Assembly (NCBI GenBank): GCA_002205965.3
Contig: NADL03000609.1
Location: forward strand, 1,240,001 to 1,304,000
Direction of reading: 5' to 3'
DNA: 64,000 bases
DNA from: Kappaphycus alvarezii
Taxonomy: Eukaryota > Rhodophyta > Florideophyceae > Gigartinales > Solieriaceae
Part shown: one piece after another, positions 1-12,769 of the stretch
Layout: each line of letters opens with the position of its first letter
How positions within the stretch are numbered: the first letter of the stretch is position 1
Position numbers and translations under genes: made by a program
Notes under the pieces: generated by a model
What the model was told of the DNA's origin: nothing
The model's database searches: none
What the model saw: only the letters and a program-made list of their open reading frames with translations

Positions 1-240
1 TAAAGATTTGAAGCTTTACTGGTCAACTGTAGACTACAAAAGCAAGATGCAAATCGGTTAGTCTCCAATCGCGTTATTGTACAGGAAGCTTCGATACTGA
101 CCAACATGCGTACTTTCCTACATCCAAAAAATCGCGGAGTATTTCGAGTGGTCACTGCCTTTCCTAGAGTAATTTTTTAGCCAGGAATATTAGTGAAATT
201 AGTTTTACTTTTGTCAGTTTGGAGAAGTGTAGGGAAAACC

Positions 241-280
241 CTAGAGGGGGTCAGGGGGTGCTCCTCCCCCCGGGGGGCCC
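241..280. other. G/C-tract hairpin-like sequence
   Basis: Runs of five G, five G, then six C and six G within 40 bases can pair as a strong hairpin. The flanks are AT-rich. No gene abuts it closely. It could be the relic end of a mobile element, but nothing proves this. The rest of 1-567 holds only short unconvincing ORFs. Confidence 0.4.
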
Positions 281-567
281 AAGCGAAATTTTAGTTGAAG
301 AGAACCAATTTTTCTGGGCAATTTTACTTTCAAACGTGTCTAAGTGTACTTTTTGGACTGCGCGGAAGCGCTGATCAAAATTTTGAACTTTGCAAGGTCA
401 AGCTTGTTTTGATCTTCGCATTCTTTGCGACACAGGGCGCGTTACTGTTCTTTTTCTTCGACCTCGAAGTTGATTCACTCGAGCCTAAATTCCACCTGGT
501 CTTTTTTAGGTGAATATGAAACATTCACACTTCTTTTAGTGCCGCTAAAAGCCGTCCAAGCTCACTC

Positions 568-1120
568 TAGTCGTCAAATATCCATATTCTGTTCGCAGTA
601 CGACGCTTATTTCTTGCTTTCTCATCTGTGTTGCTGTCATCACCTTCAGGGGGTGATGCTTGATTCCCAGATAGGTAACGAGTAATTAAATCCCTTCCGA
701 TGTGCTCTTTTTATTGTGCTCTTTTCGTTTTTGCTTCCTCCCAGGAAATCTTCTCTTTCTCCATGTCTTTGCGCGCTTCAGCCGTCAAACTAAGAATTTT
801 CTCCATTTAGTCAATCTCCCCTCATCCTTTAAAAGACTCCTATCAGCTGCACCGGCTTTATCGTAGCACTCTTGCATCTTTTTGTACCGATCTTGTATGA
901 TTTTGGCAATCACGGCTTGATAAGGGGATTTGTTTTTGTTGCTATTCGAGGTGGCTTCCCCAAAACGCTTCGTAATTTCTCCAAAACCTGCGATATGTTC
1001 CTTTGCTGCCTCTACTTTGCGAGCAATAGTTAGGTAGTCGGGTCTCGTGAACTTTGGCCGGCGACCTTCCTGCTTCGCAGGCGAATTCGGTACGTAGGTT
1101 CTTGCTGTGAGCTCTTTTTC
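568..1120 (-). pseudogene. decayed helical ORF, possibly Myb/SANT-like DNA-binding
   Basis: On the minus strand a 111-codon open frame runs from 1120 to a stop at 785. It has no ATG and is rich in K, R and E. It contains RPKFTRPDYLTIARKVEAAK near its start and IIQDRYKKMQECYDKAG further on. The spacing of helices around a basic RYK motif resembles Myb/SANT-like (trihelix) domains, although the usual tryptophans are missing. A second frame continues with a charged helix (MEKILSLTAEARKDMEKEK) down to a stop at 568, after one in-frame stop near 694. A one-base frameshift therefore separates two halves of one former protein. The function is unknown: it may be a host gene relic or a transposon accessory gene. 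The coding character is convincing, the family is not. Confidence 0.4.
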
Positions 1121-1123
1121 TTA

Positions 1124-2543
1124 TTCGCAGAGTCCTTAAGGGAACGAGATGGGGCTCGAGAATGCATGGGAAGAGGAAGAGGAATCCATGGAGGTAGATG
1201 AAGGCAAATTCACCATTTTTTTAAGGAATGGTAGGAGCGTCATCCTCAGAATAGGATGGTACCGCTAAATAAATTTCCCGTAAAAATTAGTACACGTTGC
1301 GCAACTGTCGCATTTGAAATTGCAGAAAAAATTTTCATTAACGGGTCAATTTTATTTAATTATAGCCACCACATATTGTAGAAATTCACTGTGTGTAACA
1401 ATTATTATCATAACCTAGTCACATCTATTTCAAAAATTTCTTGCGAAAACTCTTTAATACCCTAATCTTTCCATCTTGAAATTTTCTCATCGTTTCTTTA
1501 CTGCCACCAACATTCCCCTCCTCGCCTCTATCACTTCCTTTCTGACGTCGCACATCGCAGGGAAAATGAGCTTAGCGCCGTTAACCTTGCTGACACTGTT
1601 GATGAATAACGAAGAAAATTGCAACGATTCCCCTATATTTTTTCGTTTCTATAAAGCTGGCGAAGCAAATACCATTATGAAAATGCGTAACTTTGACCCG
1701 TTCCAGTTCTTGAGCATTTCGGCTGAGTTCGGAACCTTCATCCTGCAAAATTACAATCAAGATAGGAGTCAGAAGTATCCATACTCTCCGAAGGACATTT
1801 GTTTAAGAAGCCTAGTGCCATGAAGCACGCTCAAACATGACACTCACACATGACATGATGGGAAATTTTTTTGGTATCGAGGGTACAAAGTTGGAACGGG
1901 TGATCATGAAGTTTATCAAGATGATCTTCGACAGGTTTTACTGGCATTATGTGGTGTAAAAATTTCGGCAAGAAAGCATGAAGATCCTTGTAACTCAACA
2001 AAAAGTCAGTGTTCAATAGAACATGGCTCGTTGTGCACTAGATTTTACGTTTCAGCATGTTTATCGGCCTCGCGTAATTTTTTCGGAAGGAAAGGTCTAG
2101 TAAAGTGCTAAGCACAAGTTTTGTGGTTTCAAAACGGAGATATACGTTCTTGCGAATGTAATTACAATTGAATGCGGGGCACATTACCCGGTTGGGATTT
2201 TGGAATTACATATTTATCAGTAAATACAGTCTTTTCATGGCCAGGTGTTGAAGAAGATGCCGGACGAGGTAGATTTTGTTGATTTTGGACCTTTTGTGTA
2301 AAGTTGTCCAAGAGCCTGGAAAGTGCCGGATGAAAATGGGTATCGGGGGCCGCCGAGTTTTCTGGACTGAATTATTCCCAGAAGAACTCTGCTGGTAGTT
2401 TATTTTTCCAGGAAATAATTCGGTGAATCGCAAGACTTCAAGCGACTTCAATATTGTGGGGAACTACTTCGGGCGTTTGTGTGGTATTCAGAATACAGTT
2501 GTTTAGTACATTTGGTACTCAGACTGTACTGCTACCGGCAACA
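1124..2543. other. no gene recognised
   Basis: AT-rich sequence with several ORFs of 60-115 codons (for example 1476-1823 plus and 1831-2016 minus). None shows a domain, a conserved motif or support from another copy in the window. I see no RNA gene or repeat here. Confidence 0.4.
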
Positions 2544-2737
2544 ACACGCTTATCTCAAAAAGGAGATCATCAGTACTGCCAACGGACTACTTCTTCTTTT
2601 TCCGTCCAATTTTGCTTCCTTGGTGTCCACAGTTCTTTGTACACGCTTATCTCAAAAAGGAGATCATCAATACTGCCGAAAGAGTACTGCCTGTTCTTTT
2701 GTCCGATATTGCTTCCCTGGTATCCACAGTTCTTTGG
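2544..2737 (+). repeat. two-unit direct tandem repeat, period 97 bp
   Basis: The string acacgcttatctcaaaaagg recurs at 2544 and 2641, and each copy is followed by similar sequence ending in ccacagttcttt. The units differ at scattered positions, so the duplication is not recent. Two overlapping plus-strand frames stay open through it but show no domain. Confidence 0.75.
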
Positions 2738-3459
2738 GCCCGATTCTTCTCAAGGTTCTAGCATTCCACGGATCTCGATCCGGCCTTACAATCAGATGGA
2801 AAATGATACCGTCCAACCGTCCAAGGAACCACCCCATTTATACCAAACCAACTTCTCATCTCCGTCGGCGAGCTGTGCTCCTTCATCGCAGGTTTCTTAA
2901 AGAGAAAGAAGTAAAGCGAACACCATGTGAGTGTTGGTGTGTGTGTGTTTTTATTCTCATTTCCTGACGGGATTACGTACCTAGACGGGAACAACTGCGC
3001 TTAGCGCATTGAATTCCACAAATATGGTCTCCGGACCTGAAACCGGTAGACGGACTCAGAATTCATGGAAGATTCTGGACACTCTCACCTCTGATAACTC
3101 TATTTCCAAGTGAAATTCTCATGAAATCGTCCATTTATCATCAACTGTTTTTTCTCTGTTCCTCGTGGTCAAACCGCCACCGGCGTATTCAAACTACGGA
3201 GTGTAGTTTCTTCCTTTGGGTATGTTCGCGCCCATACTCGCGCGGGCACTGCACCTAAAGGTGTCGCCTCCTCAGAAGCATACCGAACGCAGACCCATTC
3301 CAGGTCTGTGGCCGGAGAAATAGCATCGGTCACGGAAGCACCCCCACAGGGCATCGACTCCCGCTGCCTGGAGCATGATGCCTCTCTCCTGGAGGATATT
3401 TGGACTTTGGGACGCACGGATATAAAATGCAATTCAGTATTCTCTAAAGACGGGTTAAG
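2738..3459. other. no gene recognised
   Basis: Contains a short GT run near 2935-2950 and moderately GC-rich sequence from 3180 to 3420. Short ORFs exist on both strands, but none resembles a known protein. Confidence 0.3.
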
Positions 3460-5211
3460 TCCGGTTCGATGTTGGCTTTCGTCAGCAGGAATCTCGTGTA
3501 AACGGCATTAATGACCTGAACGTTGTTGTAGGGAACTTGCGGGATGAGGCTGCCCCTTTGATGCAGGATGTTAACCGGCTGTTGGAAGACATAGCCGTCA
3601 AAAAAGCCCTGGGTATAGAAACAGCCGAACTCATCAGCACCCGACTAAGTCCTCTCGAGTCTGAGACCGTAACGGGTACCCAATCTCTCTATCTTCACCC
3701 GGACCAGGGAGCTGGCTAGGTATTACCGATGCTAGCGGACCTCGTAATAATGGCGACGGAGATGATGATAAGGATGGAGATCGATGACGTCGTGGTCGTT
3801 CGCACCGAGGAAGAAAAGCAAAGACCTTTAAAAAGAACAGGGTCAAGAAGAACAATGGGAACTTACATAAGGGCTCATCGCCTTCTGAATATTGCTCTGC
3901 TGGCGGAACTAGAGGAGAAGATTCTGAAGAAGTTTCTACAGATTATGAATCGGAACCCTATCTGGATGAGTATCTATCTGGATGACACAGGACGCTGGAA
4001 AGGAAGATATGAGAAGATACGAGTCACGAACAATTCCAAGGACCGCTTTTATCGAGCCAAGGTCCGAACAGTATCAGCAACTTCTGGTAGATCCACGAGG
4101 ACACTAATTGACCCTCGTGATGAACCCGGCCCTACGTGGGTATGTCTCGATGAGTTAGAGCCAAAAAATCATTTGTACGATAGGCTACTAGCCCATCGCA
4201 CTTACCACTCGAAGCAAACTTCCCAGTACCTTACTTACTCTCAGACAAGGAAAGCTCCGACGAATGCTGGACGCATTGCGGAAAAGATTAAAGGAAGTAT
4301 TTCTTCTCAGGATAAGACTCTATCATGGAGTCGGCTTTCTTTGAACTGATATTTATAGAGTTCAACCTCTCGGGCATGACGGAAGCTCAAGCCTTTGGGG
4401 TATTATCCGACTTTTTAACCGTACTTGCAGAAAGAAAATTTGGCTCTGTCGCCGAAACAGCTTCCTAATGGCAGGGAGGTATTACAAGCTGGCCTGTGGT
4501 AGTACAGTGGATCTTTCGATCCTTAGATACTGACAAGGTCATGTAAAATGTGGTACTCGCTATGAAAGTTGTTCAGCAGCAGCCAAACGAAGGCTAAAGT
4601 TACTACTGTTTTCGCCCGACTGACGCCAGTAGCCGTTTCGGTAACTTTTATGAAGCTCAAGATCGTATTACGATGTACACCGACTGCTCGGACCGCCGAA
4701 TCATGGGAGTTGTCAGGCAATTCCGATCCACCAATAACGCCGCTACCTCCATACATATTGTCCAGTACGCCGAGACTCAAAGCATATCAGTCACAGCTCG
4801 CTCGCAAGCGCGCCGAAAGTTCTCGATCAAGCCCCGTCAGTTCAAACCTAGTACCAGAATTACGGCTTCTCGGTGGGGTTCAAAATCTCTGTCAAAGACA
4901 CATACTGTTGCCCTGTTGGATTCTCCGTCCGCATCCAAACATTTAAGATCAAGTATGATGCCGAAGGAAATGACTACGAGGCTCACATACTTGACCAAGC
5001 TGCTGCTTCGGATGTTACAACTTGTACGACAGAGAAGGGATCTGCGGCAATCTCCGAACAGACCTCTTATGACCCCACTCACCTACTGTCGGATCGAGTA
5101 AATACTCCTGCACCGCTAATCCCATACGCAGATAACCACACAAACTTCAACTGGCCAGGTTGGGGAGAGCGGACCTCCAGGCCATCCAAGCCGCAACTTG
5201 CGAAAGGCTAG
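3460..5211 (+). pseudogene. decayed coding block, possibly retroelement gag
   Basis: Successive plus-strand frames look coding but are broken. A helical segment near 3465-3719 includes MQDVNRLLEDIAVKKALGIE. An acidic stretch follows. At 4325-4468 lies a 47-codon frame with FFELIFIEFNLSGMTEAQAF, followed in the same frame by ITSWPVVVQWIFRSLDTDKV. Further frames run to 5211, including 4873-5211. The hydrophobic helical pieces recall the capsid region of Ty3-like gag proteins, but this is only a resemblance. No zinc knuckle, protease or reverse transcriptase is visible nearby. The 206-codon ORF at 3729-4349 is in a competing frame and may be chance. Confidence 0.25.
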
Positions 5212-5829
5212 AAGGTAATTTATCGACATAAAATCATATTAAATACACGATACGGCCGGTTAAATATTTCCTCAGAATCCATTTTATCCTTGCAGGAGCT
5301 TCCGTCAGTAATACAGAGCTCTGAAGCTTTGACCCCTCAATGCAAGCCCATGGTACTGCAGACAAGTTATGAGCGCGTCGCGTGTATTTTGAAGTCTGAA
5401 GCCCAGAATCTCACTATGGAACCTAAAGATGTCGCTCCAATCCACGCTTCGGCAACGACGATAGATTTCATACCACTGGTTTCACCCCCCTTGGGTACAG
5501 AGAATAAAAATTTTAAAAAGGAGTAAAGTGAAAATTCACTTGGGAAGAAATAGTCACCTCGGACACCTTTGCACACCAATCAAAGGTCCTATGATCCCGC
5601 TTACCCGCCCACAGAAATGGCAGTATTTCGGATACCGACCCGGATCTCCAAATAAAATGTTAGGAACCCCAGAAATTGTAATATTTACTGATTCAGATAA
5701 CTTCTTCGAGCCCCACCGTCCATGGAGGAAATTTAGGAGTATTATATTGGGCGATTCAGAATGGGGGTAGGTTGATACAGCACATTCAGAGGGCAGGTCA
5801 AGTTGCGGGCCTACATTGCCATAGTTTAC
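5212..5829. other. no gene recognised
   Basis: Short ORFs on both strands (5290-5526, 5528-5770, 5554-5889 minus) show no recognisable domain or repeat relationship within the window. Confidence 0.3.
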
Positions 5830-6210
5830 TTGAAAGACTAACTTTTCTGTATTATGCACCAGTTCAGTCCATATCCTACAAAGAGCCAATCACAATGAAA
5901 ATCCCCTTGAACAAAAACTAAATCACTGATACATAAATTTTGGACCATCAAGATTACAAAATCATGACTTGTTCTGTTAATGCACACACAGCAGAATATG
6001 CTGATCTTCCATAAGTATCTTGATGCATCATACAAGACAGTAGTTCCCCATATTCAAATTCACATCTTAGGTAGATATTTCTGGTACCTCATAAAAATTA
6101 CACTTATGAGGATTCGTCAGAAATTCATTTCAAAAGATTCATACAATATATATATATGAAGCCACAAAGAAATATCTCTGGTACTCCATACCAAATATTT
6201 TTGAAATAGG
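5830..6210 (+). repeat. dispersed repeat R2, copy 1
   Basis: The part at 5870-6020 matches 21820-21970, sharing ctgatatgtaaattttgg-like and tctgttattgcacacacaac-like blocks. The part at 6040-6210 matches 26400-26640, sharing gtagatatttctggtacctc with local tandem copies of the gtacctcatacc motif. It is AT-rich and non-coding. It is probably a mobile repeat, because the 26.3 kb copy interrupts an LTR. Confidence 0.55.
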
Positions 6211-6290
6211 CTGTGTGTTCACTCAGTGCACCACCTGACATGCCAGCGCATGGGGCTTTGTGGTGGATGCGTTTTTCCTATAAATATATG
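6207..6290 (+). repeat. short dispersed repeat R3
   Basis: A block reading ggctgtgtgttcactcag followed by ccacctgacatg and a ggctttgtggtggatgcg-like tail is matched at 16903-16975 with substitutions. No ORF. The stretch from 6291 to 6920 shows nothing further. Confidence 0.45.
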
Positions 6291-6920
6291 TATGAGTTTC
6301 ACCACAAATTCACCCAAAAGATATATAAAAATATATGTATGAAATTAATAAATTCCCAGGCATTAATCAAATCACCGAAAGAGAATTTAGAGGTGATTAG
6401 TGTCAAATATCAAATCCCATCACCCTAAAAGGGTAATGTACCCGTGACAGTGCTTCAAGTCATGAAATCCAAATGTAAACTGGCACAGTATAGTGCCAAT
6501 CTGTAATAAAATCAACGCAGTTGTAAAAACTTGCACCACAGTTTCTGTGTGCATCTGTAAGCATATTGCTGAAAGTGATGTAGTTCTTTCTTGAGCCTGG
6601 AAAGATGAACAAGTGTTTAAATAAACTGGTTTAATACCCCTAATGTTCGATTTTAAAGTGCGTTTTATCGCACATTAACTTTTCAATCCTGTAGTTCATG
6701 CGCTTATTTTTTACACCCCACAATAACCACATAGCAGTGTTCAGAGCGACACCCTTTTAATCTCCATCAAGTTTCATCCAAAATGGATTTGAAATGACGG
6801 GGATAGGGAGCATTGGATTCAAGCACCCGGAAGGGGCTGGGAGGGGTTGGAAAAGGGTCTTATATCCATAAAATAGCACCCAATTCACGCATATTTATTA
6901 TTGAAACCTCTACCTATGCA

Positions 6921-9900
6921 CTAAGATGTTCTTTTCCGCTTCGATCTTTGTAGTGCACTTCCCTCATTTTCACCTGGCCGTCTCCTATAGGACTCTACAG
7001 ACTCAATACTTGACCTTGTTCTCTGCTCCATCACCGACTGAGCAGCAATTTCATCTTGCCTTCCATTCTCCTCTATTTGCGGTGAGCTTTCATTATATTG
7101 CTCCAAATTCTGACAATCCCTTCTATCCTGACTCCCATTTGCTACCTCTGCGTTGCTCGTACAACCCGTAGATCTTGAAACAGCCTTCGCTGTAAATAAA
7201 CGCGTTTCCAAAACCTTAGAACTGTGCCAGATCTGCGCACAACGTTTACGATAATCATGGGGAACCTTGAGACAAAGCCGAACGTTACAAACAGTAACCT
7301 TGAATATTTTCAGATGTCCCCTGTACCCATTACCGTGTTGACCGCATAGTGCACAATGATTCAATGGTCCTTGTCCCGTACGGTGTCCTCTAACAGAAAG
7401 AAGAAGCGCAAAACACTCTGCTGAGTTCAAGAACTTCAAACGGTTGCGCTTCTTAGAAAGTGCAAGGGCAATCAAGCGCTTAGCTTCTTCGTCAGATGTT
7501 TCGACTGCGTCAAAAACAGTCCCATCCTTTCTACCACTCTGAAAGTCGGTACTAGCGGCATAGTTCAGTAACTCCTGTGCTACGTCGAACATAAAATCAG
7601 CTGTTGATTGAACTCTGTTCAATGCATTTCGATACGCTTCAACAGAATGGAAGCGCTGGTAGGACTCCAATAAATCTTCCTTTGCAGCATCCTCCATCCT
7701 ATAAAGCTATTCACAGCAAAGGTCCTAGAATCTACGAAACCAACCTTTGCTCCCACTTTAAATGGGATGTTGAGCTGCGCAAAATAGTTCGTTGCTGTCT
7801 GGCACCATTTACACCCGCTTTTGTCTTCCAATAAAATGTTTGAGCAGCATGCTTAAATAGCTCTAGAGAAACAAAAAAAACAAGTTTAACGATGTGTTCG
7901 TCCACGAGCTTCCAAAACTTATAGCATGTCTTCAATGGGGCTTGAAGTAGTTGTCAACAAAGGGAGGATTAGCCAAAGGGTCACGGTGCGCCCATTCTAC
8001 AAGAGAGCTTCCAATGACTAGTAAAGCATTATAAAAACTTTGTCTTGCCTGCCCTGAAACTTTAACAATCACAGAGTACAATAACTCAGTCTCTCCAGCT
8101 GCTACATAAAGATAAAGAAACTTTCAACACCATTGATTGATGTATTACTTGACCTATGTGCTCCTTTGGTATGTTTTTCTTGAAATTATCATCTTCAAGT
8201 TCGCACCGTATAACTTCTGGTGTTGAATGACAAATAGTAGCACCGAGAGAGCTTGAAGCAACATTGATTTTGATTTCAACGGATGCTAAAACCAACCTCT
8301 GGCTCTCAAAAACTCCTAGCGGAACAGTCGAATTCCACTTAACAAACTCGGAGATTTCCAAGATAGCAATACCATCCGGGGGCAAGTTATGTATCTAGCT
8401 TCTTTTATAGGCAACATACCAACACCGAATACAGCTTTGACGAAGCTCATGTTGATAATGGCACTGACCACCACCGTTTTGTTAGCAGTATCTCGCTTCA
8501 TAGCTTTAGTCGACACCTTAGAACTGAACCAAGCATTGTGCAAAAATTTATACCATTCCGCGAGAGTTTTTAAAGAACCCTGTGTCTCATTTAGACCCAA
8601 AAGTACCCTTAAACTTCCAAAAGACAAAAAAAAAAGAACCAGTGCTCGTCCCAGTCAGTCTAAACTGACGAAAAATAAACCAATTTGCGCATCGTTGCCC
8701 CAAAGTCAAAACATCGCAAACCGACCCAATTCTATCTTCTACAGTCCGAGAAAGCTGTGAAAGCAGATCATCATCATATTTGGCCCTACTGAAGAGGTTA
8801 GATGGTAGATTATTGTTGGACCTCGGCACAGAAATCCATGTATTCAGAGTGTTTCGAAGACCAGTCGGGACACCATGCAGAAAGCGTAAGACCTTGAAAA
8901 ACTTTTCCATCCCACGCTCACGAACAGCAATTGCTGTGACACGATTAGTACCGATACCTCTCCCAGCACTTCTTAACTGATTGGAGGCAAAGAACACACA
9001 GGACCCATCTCCGGACTATCGTCGTTAACAAATTCTTTCCTCCTGTACGAATAAACAGATCCAGTCCGCCACTCTGCCACTGTCCCATCAGAAGTATTGG
9101 TGATGGTAGCTTGCGCTTCGCTTGATTGCGCAGCATTCGACTCAACTTGTTGAAGCGCTACCATTGAATCATCTGTAAGCCCTAACATTGACCCTGCATT
9201 CTCCACATTCCCAGAGCCTTCCGCCAATACCACGCCCTCCCTACCCTCCTCTTGAATGTCTTCCCGATAAGGATTGAGGTAGAACTTTGCCACAAAAGAA
9301 TGGCATCTAAGCATGTGCTGTGGCATCAAAAATACGTTGCAGAGACCAAACTCCGTCAATGCCTTCACAAAAAACTCATTATACCCCCTATCTGCTGTCA
9401 AAATACAACATACCAAATATTTCTCTCCACGACCATCCAAGAGCTTCTCGAGAAGCTTTCTTATTGACTCGTCATGTGGCTCCCACCTTCGTCTAAATCC
9501 GATTGCCCGCGTTACCCTAAAAAAGGCGTCAACGACTGCATCTGCTGAATGCCCTCCTTTTCAGCTTTCCTATGGCTCAATGCCCTTCACCTTATTATCG
9601 GCGTCTCTTGTCCCGAAAAGATCATCATCCAACGTTGCAAAAAGATGGAGGGATACAAAGAAAATTCGTCTTGTCTCACTGAACGCTACTGTTTCAAACT
9701 CGCTTAAATGTTGGATCTGGTCCATTTGTGACGCTTATGTCTCACCACCACTTGTTCCCCTTCCAGTCGCAGGATACGCCAATATTCTTCACGAAATCAT
9801 TATTATACGCTCTAGGGGAGGTGGGATGCTCCCAGCTTGACGAAACTTTGATATTTCCTTCTCATAGCTGAAACCCGTAGTGTGAGAAACCAATAGCACA

Positions 9901-10554
9901 GCCAAATACATATACATGTCCCCAAGCTTGACGCTTACTCGATCACCTCTCTCCAATACATTCCCAAGCAAGCCTCAAGGATTCGTTCAACCAATCCATA
10001 AGCTGCCTCAATAAACCATTTATTAACAAAACAAGGATGCCACACCTCGTACGGGCAAGATCCTTAACCTGAAGCCCTATTTTCATGTTACTCTTGGCAG
10101 ACTTGCACAGCAAACGAGCGCGATGTGTGAAAACATCTTCGAAAATTTGCTTCTCCATCAATATCTTGTCATTCTTCGAAGCACTTTGAGTCCAATCGGC
10201 ACCGGTATCTTCGACAGGTCCTGTAGATCTTCCCCTGCGGCGTCCTCTTCCCCTCCTCCTACCACGACCCCTCCCAACAGTGCCTCCTCTTCCCCTACCG
10301 CGCCCTCGTTGAGAAACAACCGGACCTTCAACTCTTTCCTCCTCGTTATATATAACCGTTGCGCCTGACGCTACCGCGCGCCGAGAAACCACTGTAGTTA
10401 AGCCTTGTCCCCTATGCGTTGGATTTGATACAATAGAATCGCCCGAAACAACTATTGCTTGCTTAGATGGGGTTGAAGTCGAAAAGGGAGGTTTAACTTG
10501 TGTTGCGGTTGGCATGATGGAAGCCATGCGCAATAGGTGAGTTGGTGCAGTCAA
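6921..10554 (-). pseudogene. decayed DDE transposase, piggyBac-like
   Basis: A former long gene on minus, now in about eight frames. The N-terminal part (10554-9943) is low complexity with RGRGRGRGG-type repeats, plausibly basic and nucleic-acid binding. The catalytic part (about 9660-9200) shows LFATLDDDLFGTRDADNK and then CCILTADRGYNEFFVKALTE, which fit the first two aspartates of a DDE/RNase H-fold transposase. The C-terminal 258-codon ORF (7697-6921) has a Cys/His cluster, CALC followed by CNVRLC and a later C and WH, like the zinc-binding tail of piggyBac transposases. Several stops and frameshifts break the middle (8997-7700). PiggyBac is the best guess; another DDE superfamily is possible. 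No terminal repeats or TTAA sites were verified. Confidence 0.5.
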
Positions 10555-11470
10555 TTTTGACCGGATCTTCGTATTTCAAAATCCAGTTAACGCCGGAAAG
10601 GATCCTGGATCCGATTATGCCCATTAAATTTTCTTTATGTAAGCCATTCAAAGCTGATACCGGTTACAACTTGCTCTTCCAATGGACTCGAGGGGCCGAT
10701 TTTTCGGCTATAACGTTGGAACGGTCACGTCCGCAAATTTTATAAAGTGCGATTTTTTGCACCTAACGCCCACTAGGGATATGTACTTTGACAGTGTTTC
10801 TCGAGAGCTTAAATTAACCTACCCGGTATGAAATTTCCCGCTGATCATCATTCTGTCTGTTAAATATCTGAATACGCACCCAAATGTTTCATCTGTCCCT
10901 AAATGCTTGCACGTGTCTAATTGTCCACACTTATGACCTTTATATCACGTGTAAAACGATGCGATGGGTATTTGATTCTCTCCCAAGATCGACAATACCC
11001 CTTTTGATCACATGTACTAAGCATCGCAAGGATCTCAAAGTTCTTCGTCTAATACTCCACACTTGATCAGAGGTAAACAATTTATAAAACTTTTTCCCCA
11101 TGTACTCTTATCTCTTTTCAGCCTGCTTCCCAGATTCATTTTTTTCAGAATAATTCGATTCGGAATTGAACTATCAGTTCTTAACCATAATTAACCATAA
11201 TAATTTTCTTTAACTCCCCAATTTCTCAGAATGGCGGAGATTTCGCACATCAGGGATCATTTTTTCGCTGTTTCGATCAGATAATCATTCAAGGACTTAA
11301 TCTGGATGTGTTTCCCCCGAAAACTTATTCTTATCTCTGGCTACATTCGTTTAAACAGTACAGATTCTCAAATCTCCTCCGTTCTCAATGCTTTGGGACT
11401 CTAATCTTATTACTTTTTCACCATTTCCCGACTGGATACATTGAGATAAGTACTTCTTCGTGCTCCGATT
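10555..11470. other. no gene recognised
   Basis: AT-rich sequence between the transposase relic and a copia relic. ORFs are under 70 codons and show no domain. Confidence 0.35.
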
Positions 11471-12000
11471 TCAGTATTTGACAGATGAATCAGACTTCAA
11501 GGGATTGAAATGACCGTAAATATCATTGAAACCGTTCACGATGACAGAATTATTCGAAGTATTGGGCGAATCCGTATGTTGGAAAACACGGTTTCCGAAG
11601 GTATCAAGGATATAAAATCCTGCATGTCTTGAACCGGTCGCCATATTGCAGTGCCCTCTTATTATGGTGCTCTTTTCACCAAAGAGTGGAACATGGAATC
11701 TATTTTTTACCATTTTCGAACAGAAAATAATGAGAACCTGAGGTTGGAAACGTGAAGAACATTCATGAGCTTGCAAAGCTTTCTGATCATGTTCACAAGT
11801 AATGTTAAATAGACAGTCCCACCTCCGGCTATACTCGCCCAATCCTTCATCCCCATCTCCACATTGCTGTCCGAGGTATCTTGGTAGTCTGAAAATAGAC
11901 CTCTGTCGTACATAATGTCTGCTGAGCATCTTGAGTCGATAACCTCGGTATTTGAGTTTATATGTCAATTTGACTTATCAACTTTTTTCAGTAGAATAAC
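11471..12000 (-). pseudogene. CopA protease to pre-integrase fragment
   Basis: Minus-strand frames include RGLFSDYQDTSDSNVEMGMK and NVLHVSNLRFSLFSVRKW. These align with the sequence just after the protease active site in the better CopA copies at 36.8 and 46.8 kb (KRLFSDYREVSNSRVEMGTK; NVLHVPSFAFSLISVRKM). A second frame carries the pre-integrase part (GFYILDTFGNRVF versus LYVLDTCNEVH). It belongs to the same old minus-strand element as the gag at 12770-13050 and ORF1 at 13200-13815. Heavily mutated. Confidence 0.7.
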
Positions 12001-12004
12001 CTGA

Positions 12005-12763
12005 TCCACCTCATTTAACACCGGTTCCGTTTAACTCAACCACGGGTTTGATCCGTACGCTTCTTTATCAGAGCATAAGTTGCACATTGTGGTCTTCCAT
12101 TGAAATGTAGATTGTATCGCGAGCCCCACTGCACTTGACTGACGTCGAACATCTGGTTAAATTTTAGCCGTACAGTAGGACTTGAAATGTACATGATAGA
12201 TACTCATTGAAATAAACTTTTTCTCAAACCACTGTACCAATAGTTTCTACGCTTTCCTGTACAACGTGTACATGGCATAAACCCATTACAAACTGTACAT
12301 TTGTACATATCCTATTCTGGATAACTCCCGTACAAAATATCCTCCCCTCCACCTACGGTACCATACCTTTGGCAAAATGAACCTATGAACAGCATTTGGC
12401 CTTCTAAAATATGTCAAAACAATTCTTATGACTCCATATACATTATAAGTTCAAAAAAAACATCCAACAGAATTGGAAAAAATGAAAAATAAACTACTGA
12501 GACTATACTTCGGATGAATTATTTAGCCCACAGGACTACGGAACAAGTTCCACCTGTCAAAAAATTATGCAAAATTTGCATAAATTACCGACCGCTTAAC
12601 ATCGACCTTTCATCCTCGGAAACTTTTAAATTTTTCAAAACTGCCTCAGTGTCGGCCTTACTCCCACAGGGTTTCACATTTCCACATATACGAGATGTCA
12701 TGTCTCTCGTAAGTCTTTTCACCAATGTGAAGGCCGTGTGATCTTCTCACTAACTCAACAACA
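12005..12763 (-). mobile_element. LTR-1 copy (partial, inside old CopA element)
   Basis: Reading minus from 12763 it begins TGTTGTTGAGTTAG, the LTR-1 5' terminus, and continues with LTR-1 blocks (taaattttgcataattttttg-like, then the tacagt and acgtgtac motifs). The minisatellite half is missing. It lies between gag and protease fragments of one older CopA copy, so it looks like a nested insertion, later truncated. Confidence 0.65.
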
Positions 12764-12769
12764 GTTTCG

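Noticed and set aside
3729..4349. 206-codon ORF as an intact gene
   Set aside because: No domain, overlaps a more protein-like competing frame, and has no second copy for support.
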